This document shows, piece after piece, positions 1 to 7,166 of a DNA stretch of 64,000 nt. The stretch spans positions 35,555,375-35,619,374 of the forward strand of contig NC_080181.1 of NCBI RefSeq assembly GCF_950295315.1, given 5' to 3'. Source of the DNA: Erinaceus europaeus (taxonomy: Eukaryota > Chordata > Mammalia > Eulipotyphla > Erinaceidae). Under the pieces are notes generated by a model that did not search any database, had not been told where the DNA came from, and saw only the letters and a program-made list of their open reading frames with translations. Made by a program: the position numbers and the translations under genes. Positions within the stretch are counted from its first letter, which is position 1. Every line of letters starts with the position of its first letter.

Positions 1-133
1 TCATTTATTTATTGATTGCCTCAAGGGCTTATTGCCACAGCTCAGTGCCTGCGCCACCAATAATCCACAGCTCCTGCACTCCATATGTTCCCCTTTCGCT
101 GCCCTTGTTGCTTGGTCACTGTGGTGGTGGTTA

Positions 134-168
134 TTGTTGTTGTTGTTGTTGTTGTTGTTGCTGTTGTT
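134..168 (+). repeat. (TTG)n microsatellite inside SINE-1
   Basis: Nine TTG repeats (134-160), then an interrupted CTGTTGTT. The tract belongs to the GTT-rich part of the SINE. It has the same length in 18 copies and is two repeats shorter in unit 13 (near 40848-40863), much more stable than the GAG and GGAT tracts. On the plus strand it translates to polyleucine, which makes a spurious membrane-like reading frame. Confidence 0.9.
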
Positions 169-276
169 ACTGACCTTGCATCTGACAGAGAAAAAAGGAG
201 AGAGGAGGGGAAATACAGAGTGGGGGGAGAAAGATAGAGCCCCTAAACACCTGCTTCACCCCCTTAAAGCGACTTC

Positions 277-290
277 CCTGCAGGTGGGGG
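277..290 (+). promoter_or_regulatory. CTCF-core-like sequence in SINE-1 (weak candidate)
   Basis: CCTGCAGGTGGGGG fits 12 of 14 positions of the commonly used CTCF core CCASYAGRKGGCRS; mismatches are at core positions 3 and 12. The same bases are part of the normal SINE core, so the match may only reflect SINE ancestry. It recurs once per unit. Binding cannot be judged from the sequence. Confidence 0.2.
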
Positions 291-307
291 TCTGGGGGCC
301 AGACCCC
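287..307 (+). repeat. Perfect 9-bp inverted repeat, 3-nt loop
   Basis: GGGGTCTGG, loop GGG, CCAGACCCC. It sits where the tRNA B box of SINE-1 would be, so it probably arose by mutation of the promoter box. It is present unchanged in every unit. Confidence 0.85.
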
Positions 308-372
308 AGATCCTCCCACCTGTCCCCTCTTTTCGCGAGCGCCACAAGCCCTTAACCCTCTGACACACCGCC

Positions 373-660
373 AAACATCCCTGGATTTACTTGATAAGGC
401 GATATGACCTGCCGAGTTTTGGATCCTCATTTTCCTGAGTATCACTCCTGGAGACAGTGTCATGACACGACACAAGGAGATCTCTGGTATCAGAGAGCGC
501 CTGGAACAGCAGCTGGGGCTCTAGTGCCAGGGCAGGAGCAACTTCCCATCCACCCTCCACGGAGTCCACCTGCCTGCATTTTGGTCCTTTTCCCTCCAAA
601 AAAGATTTTTCCCTTTTTTCACTGAGAAACAGGCAGCAGACTGGTTACCCAAGCAGGGGG
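373..660 (+). other. Unique segment between SINE-1 and the T-run
   Basis: No gene or repeat family recognised. It contains the palindrome GTGTCATGACAC at 457-468 and a short peptide-like frame from ATG 462 (MTRHKEISGIRERLEQQLGL, then stop) with no supporting context. The segment is almost invariant between copies: only T at 390 in units 15, 17 and 19 was noticed. Confidence 0.7.
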
Positions 661-701
661 AAAAAAAATAAAAAAGCCTTTTTTTTTTTTTTTTTTTTTT
701 T
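661..701 (+). repeat. A-rich stretch followed by T-run
   Basis: A8-T-A6 then GCC and 23 T in unit 1. T-run lengths for units 1 to 19 are 23, 23, 23, 22, 23, 18, 17, 18, 20, 18, 18, 18, 20, 18, 21, 19, 21, 19, 19. The shift between units 5 and 6 marks a change of subtype. Homopolymer lengths are also the least reliable part of any assembly. Confidence 0.9.
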
Positions 702-865
702 AACCGTACTGCATGACCATCTTCTGGGAAGTATAGGTTTTGAACCTGAAAACTCTGTCTGTCTGTCTGTGTCCTATTCCACAGAAAGAGCCACTAGCCC
801 AGCCAGATGTCGTGCTCAGAATAGGGTGTTTTTGCCACTCATAGGCCTGCACAGTGCACTAGGGA

Positions 866-1108
866 TTGGACAGCCTGAGACCCAAATGTTACATTGTAGA
901 TGGATTGTTTGCAGTTCTTGCTCCCCAGGACATTGGACAGTCTCAACTCCCCTACAGCCAGAAAAAAAGACTCTTGACAGCCTTAGAGCAAATGGAGTGG
1001 CAGGGAGATGGGAGAGTGTTGCATGTGTGGGCTGCTCATGCCCAGGTGTCTGTGGGGGGCCATGGCAGAGGCTGTAAGGGGGCAAGGGGGCAGAAGGAGA
1101 CTGGTTGA
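866..1108 (+). other. Protein-like open frame without ATG, status doubtful
   Basis: The frame opens after a stop (TAG at 860-862) and has no ATG until late. The first 46 residues have ordinary protein composition (DSLRPKCYIVDGLF at the start, then PYSQKKRLLTALEQMEW) before it runs into G-rich sequence. I do not recognise the protein. It could be the remnant of an exon captured by the ancestral unit, or chance. An acceptor-like CCTGCACAG lies just upstream (848-856). All 19 copies have the same translation. Confidence 0.15.
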
Positions 1109-1300
1109 GAGGCAGACTGCAGGCAGGGGAGCCCCTGAGGGTTTGCAGTGCTGTGTGTGGGTGTGGTGGCAGGGGGTTAGGGCAGGTCCCCCTGCTGGAT
1201 GGTGAGATGGCAGCTGGGCTGGCCCAGGTAACCCAGGGCTGAAGGGAAGCAGCAGGGTGGCAGGAAAGTAGCGCAGGGAGGCACACAGTAGATGTTAGTT

Positions 1301-1336
1301 GGGGAGCTGGGGAACAGGGGGCAAGGGGAAAGAGGG
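1301..1336 (+). other. G-quadruplex motif
   Basis: Five G-runs of 3-5 separated by loops of 3-5 bases (GGGG-AGCT-GGGG-AACA-GGGGG-CAA-GGGG-AAAGA-GGG). This satisfies the standard G3+N1-7 pattern with one run to spare. It is found once per unit, at the same place, in all 19 copies; the only change seen is a loop base in unit 4 (11489). Confidence 0.85.
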
Positions 1337-1466
1337 CATCCTTGAGGAAGTGTCTGGTCTAGAGAGTGGGGGGAGCTGGAGGCATGGAAGGTCCCAGGAA
1401 TCAGGGACTGACAGGACCAGATACCTGCACCCACCCACTGGATAGAAGCTGCAGCAGCCAGAGCAG

Positions 1467-1580
1467 ATGCCCAAAGTGAGTCCCTCTGAGGATGAGGAAG
1501 TTGAGGAGGAGGTGAAGGAAGAGGAGGAGGAGGAGGAGGAGGAGGAGGAGGAGGAGGGGAAGGAGGGCAGCTGTCAGTAG
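1467..1580 (+). other. Short acidic open frame over the GAG tract, status doubtful
   Basis: ATG at 1467 to TAG at 1578-1580 gives 37 residues: MPKVSPSEDEEVEEEVK, a run of 13 Glu and GKEGSCQ. The Glu run varies with the GAG tract (8 to 16 GAG codons in other units). The residues before the run look protein-like, but the ATG context is poor, a stop lies 24 bases upstream and no domain is recognisable. It is more likely a translation of a purine microsatellite than a gene. Confidence 0.12.
1514..1567 (+). repeat. Purine tract with (GAG)n
   Basis: 54 uninterrupted purines on the plus strand in unit 1. GAG repeats for units 1 to 19 number 12, 12, 8, 12, 12, 14, 15, 12, 12, 16, 12, 16, 12, 16, 12, 15, 12, 16, 12. 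The strict alternation of 15-16 with 12 from unit 10 on is one of the clearest signs of the dimeric repeat. GGA-type tracts can form quadruplexes and triplex (H-DNA) structures. Confidence 0.95.
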
Positions 1581-1854
1581 GCAATGGTATTAATAGAGGC
1601 CTCCACTATGGAGGCATGTGTCCAGGCAGTCACCCACCCAACCTCAGGGGCAGCTCAGGGCACCCAGGGACCTGGTGTGGGTATCTCTGGGGGGGGGGGA
1701 CTGTCAGTCAGTCAGCAGGACTGTGTGTAAGTGCACATGGTGGGACAGGGGCCTGGCGGCCCTTGGCCCCCAGCCCTGGGCTGTCAGATGCCTGCCCCGT
1801 GGCCAGACACCCCCCACTCTGCCCATAGCCCCTAGGCCCGGCCCACCTGCTCCT
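1568..1854 (+). other. Unique segment with a G homopolymer
   Basis: No gene recognised. A run of 11 G lies at 1689-1699; across units 1 to 19 it is 11, 11, 13, 11, 11, 13, 13, 11, 12, 11, 11, 13, 12, 12, 12, 11, 12, 11 and 10 bases, so frames crossing it shift between copies. Short GTCA repeats follow it. Confidence 0.7.
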
Positions 1855-1937
1855 GTTTTGGCCTTGGGCTCTGGCTCTGGTGGCTGGCCACCACCAGTTT
1901 TGGCCTGGGGCTCTGTGTCTGGTGGCTGGCCACCACC
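1855..1937 (+). repeat. 41-bp sequence repeated once at 42-bp spacing
   Basis: Copies at 1855-1895 and 1897-1937 differ at 3 of 41 positions. Each contains TGGTGGCTGGCCACCA, an inverted repeat with 7-bp arms around TG. The pair is present in every unit. Confidence 0.9.
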
Positions 1938-2311
1938 CCTCAGGTCAAGTTAAGGTTCGGGGTCATGGCTGCTGGTCCACTGGATGGGCAGGGTCCCCGC
2001 TACCTAGTAACCGCAGGAGCCATCTGTGATGTCCTAGCCCCCGGCATTGTGTGCTGGCCACACTGGCACTGGGCAGCCCACCTGCCCTGCCACTAGGTCA
2101 GGCAGCAGCGCCCAGACGCCAGGGCCCTGGCACACAGGGACGGAAGGATAGGAAGACAGTGCTGACCGACGAGGGACCTCAGGGCTGGCAGCCAAGAGAA
2201 GAAAGAAGGAGGTGTACCCGGGATCCAGGGAGCCCAGGCCAGAGCTGCCTGCATGCCTGCCTGCCTTCCTGGATGTCTGTATGCTGCCTATGTCCAGGTA
2301 GGTTTCTCAGG
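1938..2311 (+). other. Unique segment carrying the main subtype markers
   Basis: No gene recognised. The linked positions 2008, 2064 and 2142 read TTG in units 1-5, 8, 9, 11, 13, 15, 17 and 19; CCA in units 6, 7, 10, 12, 16 and 18; and CCG in unit 14. Position 2033 is T only in units 14, 16 and 18. Small CTGC repeats lie near 2246-2268, and a splice-donor-like CAGGTAGGT is at 2295-2303. Confidence 0.7.
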
Positions 2312-2415
2312 TCCCCTCCACTCCTGTCCTCTCCTGTCCTCTCCTCTCCTCTCCATCCTTTCCCCTCTCCGCTCCTCTGCACCTTGCTTCTCTCCTCTTG
2401 TCTGTCCTCTCTTCC
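2312..2415 (+). repeat. Pyrimidine-rich tract (CTCCT and TCC repeats)
   Basis: Imperfect CTCCT/TCCTG repeats with few purines. Almost invariant between copies; unit 3 has one private A at 9128. Confidence 0.8.
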
Positions 2416-2685
2416 GGGTGCCCTGCTCACCAGCTCCAGCACTCGTGAAGGTTCTCCAGTGACCGCTGCTTGCAACCCCTTCCACCCCCTCCCTTCCCTG
2501 ATGTGACCCAGCTCACAGGGTCACCGGCTCACCCCACCCACACCCACACCCGCCAACACATTCCCTGGTTCAGCCCCACTGCCCTATTCAGCCGAACTGG
2601 CTCCTTTGCAACCTACCTGTGCAGCGTTGATTGTCTTCATCATTCAAGGAGAGACCTCCTTTTGTACTTAGCTTGGTTGACTGGT
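2416..2685 (+). other. Unique segment, nothing recognised
   Basis: Apart from a small CACACCC repeat (2539-2552) I see no repeat family or gene. Noticed variants are T at 22811 (unit 7) and C at 43328 (unit 13). Confidence 0.6.
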
Positions 2686-2730
2686 GGATGGATGGATGAT
2701 GGATGGATGGATGGATGGATGGATGGATGG
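2686..2730 (+). repeat. (GGAT)n microsatellite
   Basis: Three repeats, a GAT interruption, then a pure tract. Pure-tract repeats for units 1 to 19 are 7, 7, 8, 6, 7, 7, 6, 8, 6, 7, 6, 7, 6, 9, 6, 10, 6, 10, 8. From unit 10 the first dimer member holds the long allele (7 to 10) and the second stays at 6 until unit 19. Confidence 0.95.
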
Positions 2731-3013
2731 ACACGTCAATGGATTGGTATTGTACAGGCAAAGCACCATCTATAGGGGTAGCTGAGACCGCTGGTTTCAG
2801 AGCTCTAGTCTGCTGTCAAATGTAAAGCATTAATTTATCAATAACAAAATTGAATAAGTACATAAATAAATAAATAAATAAATAAATAAATGAATAAACT
2901 GGGTTAAAACATACATGGCGTCTTTGCCTTTCTGAATATGGTTGCTGTGAGGATCTTAACAAGGAAAGCAGTGTCCTGAGTAGCCCCTTGAAATAGTGGA
3001 ATATTTCATTTTC
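2731..3013 (+). other. Spacer with (TAAA)n tract (2862-2898)
   Basis: A+T-rich spacer between the GGAT tract and SINE-2. The TAAA tract ends either in a GAATAAAC form (units 1-5, 8, 9, 11, 13, 19) or an ATAAAAAC form (units 6, 7, 10, 12, 14-18). The tract could be the tail of an older retroposon, but no body is recognisable next to it. Confidence 0.7.
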
Positions 3014-3267
3014 CTTTCTTTTTCTTTTTCTTTTTCTTCTTTTACTTTCTATGTTCTTGATTATTTATTGGAATAAATGGTCAGGAGTTGAGAGGGAATG
3101 GAGGCACAGAGAGTTTGAGACACAGAGAGACACCTGCAGCACTTCTGCACCACTTGTAAAGATTTCCACCGGCAGTTGGGGACCAGGGTCTTGAAGCCCA
3201 GTCCTCCTGCACTGTCACCTGAGTGCTTACCTGGGTGTGGCACCACCTGGTACCCTTGATGGGACAC
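3014..3267 (-). mobile_element. SINE-2 in unit 1: second hedgehog-type tRNA-derived SINE
   Basis: On the minus strand the element runs from about 3267 to a (GAAAA)n-like tail that appears as TTTTC repeats at 3015-3040. Recognisable parts on the plus strand are TTATTTATTGG (3062-3072), a purine stretch ending in GAGAGACACCTGCAGCAC (3125-3142), CACCACTTGTAAAG, a GGGGACCAGGG core and a head with GTGCTTACCTGGGTGTGGCACCACC. This resembles a different hedgehog SINE subfamily from SINE-1. A B-box-like sequence, GCTTCAAGACC on the minus strand at 3187-3197, matches 9 of 11 positions of the RNA polymerase III consensus. I could not find clear target-site duplications. Confidence 0.75.
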
Positions 3268-3399
3268 TTTTTTTTAGCAATGGAAAGAAATTCTCGTGGC
3301 AAGGTAATAAATAAATGAAGAAATAAATAAAAGTGCATTGACATTAACTCAGTGGAAACACACAGGGACATATACATGTCTGCTACCTGTATTACTAAT
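3268..3399 (+). other. A+T-rich spacer between SINE-2 and the next SINE-1
   Basis: A T8 run, then TAAA-like repeats (3304-3332) and about 65 bp of unique sequence. It carries marker 3282 (G/A), which agrees with the state of marker 26 in the following unit, about 143 bp away, at 16 of 18 junctions; the exceptions are units 1-2 and 5-6. Confidence 0.6.
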
Positions 3400-3771
3400 T
3401 CATTTATTTATTGATTGCCTCAAGTGCTTATTGCCACAGCTCAGTGCCTGCGCCACCAATAATCCACAGCTCCTGCACTCCATATGTTCCCCTTTCGCTG
3501 CCCTTGTTGCTTGGTCACTGTGGTGGTGGTTATTGTTGTTGTTGTTGTTGTTGTTGTTGCTGTTGTTACTGACCTTGCATCTGACAGAGAAAAAAGGAGA
3601 GAGGAGGGGAAATACAGAGTGGGGGGAGAAAGATAGAGCCCCTAAACACCTGCTTCACCCCCTTAAGGCGACTTCCCTGCAGGTGGGGGTCTGGGGGCCA
3701 GACCCCAGATCCTCCCACCTGTCCCCTCTTTTCGCGAGCGCCACAAGCCCTTAACCCTCTGACACACCGCC
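3400..3771 (-). mobile_element. SINE-1, unit 2
   Basis: Same element as at 1-372; carries T at marker 26 and G at 268. Confidence 0.75.
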
Positions 3772-6408
3772 AAACATCCCTGGATTTACTTGATAAGGCG
3801 ATATGACCTGCCGAGTTTTGGATCCTCATTTTCCTGAGTATCACTCCTGGAGACAGTGTCATGACACGACACAAGGAGATCTCTGGTATCAGAGAGCGCC
3901 TGGAACAGCAGCTGGGGCTCTAGTGCCAGGGCAGGAGCAACTTCCCATCCACCCTCCACGGAGTCCACCTGCCTGCATTTTGGTCCTTTTCCCTCCAAAA
4001 AAGATTTTTCCCTTTTTTCACTGAGAAACAGGCAGCAGACTGGTTACCCAAGCAGGGGGAAAAAAAATAAAAAAGCCTTTTTTTTTTTTTTTTTTTTTTT
4101 AACCGTACTGCATGACCATCTTCTGGGAAGTATAGGTTTTGAACCTGAAAACTCTGTCTGTCTGTCTGTGTCCTAGTCCACAGAAAGAGCCACTAGCCCA
4201 GCCAGATGTCGTGCTCAGAATAGGGTGTTTTTGCCACTCATAGGCCTGCACAGTGCACTAGGGATTGGACAGCCTGAGACCCAAATGTTACATTGTAGAT
4301 GGATTGTTTGCAGTTCTTGCTCCCCAGGACATTGGACAGTCTCAACTCCCCTACAGCCAGAAAAAAAGACTCTTGACAGCCTTAGAGCAAATGGAGTGGC
4401 AGGGAGATGGGAGAGTGTTGCATGTGTGGGCTGCTCATGCCCAGGTGTCTGTGGGGGGCCATGGCAGAGGCTGTAAGGGGGCAAGGGGGCAGAAGGAGAC
4501 TGGTTGAGAGGCAGACTGCAGGCAGGGGAGCCCCTGAGGGTTTGCAGTGCTGTGTGTGGGTGTGGTGGCAGGGGGTTAGGGCAGGTCCCCCTGCTGGATG
4601 GTGAGATGGCAGCTGGGCTGGCCCAGGTAACCCAGGGCTGAAGGGAAGCAGCAGGGTGGCAGGAAAGTAGCGCAGGGAGGCACACAGTAGATGTTAGTTG
4701 GGGAGCTGGGGAACAGGGGGCAAGGGGAAAGAGGGCATCCTTGAGGAAGTGTCTGGTCTAGAGAGTGGGGGGAGCTGGAGGCATGGAAGGTCCCAGGAAT
4801 CAGGGACTGACAGGACCAGATACCTGCACCCACCCACTGGATAGAAGCTGCAGCAGCCAGAGCAGATGCCCAAAGTGAGTCCCTCTGAGGATGAGGAAGT
4901 TGAGGAGGAGGTGAAGGAAGAGGAGGAGGAGGAGGAGGAGGAGGAGGAGGAGGAGGGGAAGGAGGGCAGCTGTCAGTAGGCAATGGTATTAATAGAGGCC
5001 TCCACTATGGAGGCATGTGTCCAGGCAGTCACCCACCCAACCTCAGGGGCAGCTCAGGGCACCCAGGGACCTGGTGTGGGTATCTCTGGGGGGGGGGGAC
5101 TGTCAGTCAGTCAGCAGGACTGTGTGTAAGTGCACATGGTGGGACAGGGGCCTGGCGGCCCTTGGCCCCCAGCCCTGGGCTGTCAGATGCCTGCCCCGTG
5201 GCCAGACACCCCCCACTCTGCCCATAGCCCCTAGGCCCGGCCCACCTGCTCCTGTTTTGGCCTTGGGCTCTGGCTCTGGTGGCTGGCCACCACCAGTTTT
5301 GGCCTGGGGCTCTGTGTCTGGTGGCTGGCCACCACCCCTCAGGTCAAGTTAAGGTTCGGGGTCATGGCTGCTGGTCCACTGGATGGGCAGGGTCCCCGCT
5401 ACCTAGTAACCGCAGGAGCCATCTGTGATGTCCTAGCCCCCGGCATTGTGTGCTGGCCACACTGGCACTGGGCAGCCCACCTGCCCTGCCACTAGGTCAG
5501 GCAGCAGCGCCCAGACGCCAGGGCCCTGGCACACAGGGACGGAAGGATAGGAAGACAGTGCTGACCGACGAGGGACCTCAGGGCTGGCAGCCAAGAGAAG
5601 AAAGAAGGAGGTGTACCCGGGATCCAGGGAGCCCAGGCCAGAGCTGCCTGCATGCCTGCCTGCCTTCCTGGATGTCTGTATGCTGCCTATGTCCAGGTAG
5701 GTTTCTCAGGTCCCCTCCACTCCTGTCCTCTCCTGTCCTCTCCTCTCCTCTCCATCCTTTCCCCTCTCCGCTCCTCTGCACCTTGCTTCTCTCCTCTTGT
5801 CTGTCCTCTCTTCCGGGTGCCCTGCTCACCAGCTCCAGCACTCGTGAAGGTTCTCCAGTGACCGCTGCTTGCAACCCCTTCCACCCCCTCCCTTCCCTGA
5901 TGTGACCCAGCTCACAGGGTCACCGGCTCACCCCACCCACACCCACACCCGCCAACACATTCCCTGGTTCAGCCCCACTGCCCTATTCAGCCGAACTGGC
6001 TCCTTTGCAACCTACCTGTGCAGCGTTGATTGTCTTCATCATTCAAGGAGAGACCTCCTTTTGTACTTAGCTTGGTTGACTGGTGGATGGATGGATGATG
6101 GATGGATGGATGGATGGATGGATGGATGGACACGTCAATGGATTGGTATTGTACAGGCAAAGCACCATCTATAGGGGTAGCTGAGACCGCTGGTTTCAGA
6201 GCTCTAGTCTGCTGTCAAATGTAAAGCATTAATTTATCAATAACAAAATTGAATAAGTACATAAATAAATAAATAAATAAATAAATGAATAAACTGGGTT
6301 AAAACATACATGGCGTCTTTGCCTTTCTGAATATGGTTGCTGTGAGGATCTTAACAAGGAAAGCAGTGTCCTGAGTAGCCCCTTGAAATAGTGGAATATT
6401 TCATTTTC

Positions 6409-6662
6409 CTTTCTTTTTCTTTTTCTTTTTCTTCTTTTACTTTCTATGTTCTTGATTATTTATTGGAATAAATGGTCAGGAGTTGAGAGGGAATGGAGGC
6501 ACAGAGAGTTTGAGACACAGAGAGACACCTGCAGCACTTCTGCACCACTTGTAAAGATTTCCACCGGCAGTTGGGGACCAGGGTCTTGAAGCCCAGTCCT
6601 CCTGCACTGTCACCTGAGTGCTTACCTGGGTGTGGCACCACCTGGTACCCTTGATGGGACAC
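6409..6662 (-). mobile_element. SINE-2, unit 2
   Basis: Same element as at 3014-3267. The flank just right of it carries A at marker 3282 and T at 3289. Confidence 0.75.
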
Positions 6663-6794
6663 TTTTTTTTAGCAATAGAAAGATATTCTCGTGGCAAGGT
6701 AATAAATAAATGAAGAAATAAATAAAAGTGCATTGACATTAACTCAGTGGAAACACACAGGGACATATACATGTCTGCTACCTGTATTACTAAT

Positions 6795-7166
6795 TCATTT
6801 ATTTATTGATTGCCTCAAGTGCTTATTGCCACAGCTCAGTGCCTGCGCCACCAATAATCCACAGCTCCTGCACTCCATATGTTCCCCTTTCGCTGCCCTT
6901 GTTGCTTGGTCACTGTGGTGGTGGTTATTGTTGTTGTTGTTGTTGTTGTTGTTGCTGTTGTTACTGACCTTGCATCTGACAGAGAAAAAAGGAGAGAGGA
7001 GAGGAAATACAGAGTGGGGGGAGAAAGATAGAGCCCCTAAACACCTGCTTCACCCCCTTAAAGCGACTTCCCTGCAGGTGGGGGTCTGGGGGCCAGACCC
7101 CAGATCCTCCCACCTGTCCCCTCTTTTCGCGAGCGCCACAAGCCCTTAACCCTCTGACACACCGCC
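6795..7166 (-). mobile_element. SINE-1, unit 3
   Basis: Carries T at 26, A at 268 and a private A at 7002 in the purine stretch. Confidence 0.75.

Larger units (their letters stand above)
1..372 (-). mobile_element. SINE-1 in unit 1: hedgehog-type tRNA-derived SINE
   Basis: Read on the minus strand, the element starts near 372 and ends in an A-rich tail near 1. From memory, hedgehog SINEs show in this order a TTTA-rich tail, a CCCTTTTGTTGCCCTTGTTG-like stretch (here around 90-115), a GTT tract, a purine stretch with GAGAGGAGGGGAA (194-212), GCTTCACC then GAAGCGACT (253-275), CCTGCAGGTGGGG (277-289) and GCGCTTAACCC (here GCCCTTAACCC near 348). All are present, with decay. The tRNA B-box region (about 290-312) has turned into a perfect 9-bp inverted repeat and no longer fits the consensus, so the copy is very unlikely to be active. 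Its presence in every unit means insertion preceded the amplification. The exact ends are approximate. Confidence 0.75.
702..1488 (+). other. Unique G-rich segment, most conserved part of the unit
   Basis: The segment includes CTGT repeats (755-769), a stretch rich in G-runs (1050-1340) and no recognised element. The block corresponding to 816-1286 appears identical in nearly every copy: a 156-codon minus-strand frame across it is unchanged in sequence in all 19 units, as are two overlapping plus-strand frames, so three frames together leave little room for hidden change. Noticed variants in the rest are 777, the loop base at 11489 (unit 4), 35269 (unit 11) and 62353 (unit 19). Confidence 0.7.
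1..3399 (+). repeat. Macrosatellite unit 1 (3,399 bp)
   Basis: Reference copy for sub-feature coordinates. Markers: 26 G; 268 A; 777 T; trio TTG; GAATAAAC-type tail; 3282 G; T-run 23; (GAG)12; G-run 11; (GGAT)7. The T at 777 is shared only with units 10 and 11, and the A at 268 only with units 3 and 4. Confidence 0.97.
3400..6794 (+). repeat. Macrosatellite unit 2 (3,395 bp)
   Basis: Markers: 26 T; 268 G; 777 G; trio TTG; GAATAAAC-type tail; 3282 A with T at 3289 (shared only with unit 5); T-run 23; (GAG)12; G-run 11; (GGAT)7. It has the same length and nearly the same marker set as unit 5, three units away. Confidence 0.97.

Noticed and set aside
816..1286. 156-codon minus-strand open frame, identical in all units (177 codons in unit 11 because of C at 35269)
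   Set aside because: It starts at a non-ATG codon, is rich in Pro, Ser and Leu as expected from the complement of G-rich DNA, and has no recognisable domain. Identity between copies is explained by DNA homogenisation.
1177..1584. Minus-strand frame of about 135 codons with a polyproline run
   Set aside because: The prolines are the complement of part of the GAG/GGA microsatellite and vary in number with it; no domain or plausible start.
2295..2303. Splice donor-like CAGGTAGGT (also AAAGTGAGT at 1470-1478)
   Set aside because: Isolated matches; no open frame with a matching acceptor spans them, so no exon can be proposed from sequence alone.
2051..2506. 151-codon plus-strand frame in every unit
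   Set aside because: It begins at GTG, ends in translation of the CTCC tract, and changes between subtypes are amino-acid replacements (Leu/Pro, Arg/Gln, Arg/Cys), with no sign of protein constraint.
2686..2775. Tandem Trp-Met-Asp-Gly peptide repeat
   Set aside because: Direct translation of the GGAT microsatellite; the frame after the tract changes with repeat number.
3014..3267. Functional tRNA gene on the minus strand
   Set aside because: A B-box-like sequence remains, but no cloverleaf can be formed with confidence, and the purine stretch and A-rich tail identify a SINE.
3338..3754. 138-codon frame with a long leucine run resembling a signal peptide or membrane segment, repeated in most units
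   Set aside because: The leucines are the translation of the TTG microsatellite of SINE-1, and the frame runs through the SINE in its antisense direction. A one-base change in units 14, 16 and 18 shifts it. Not a gene.
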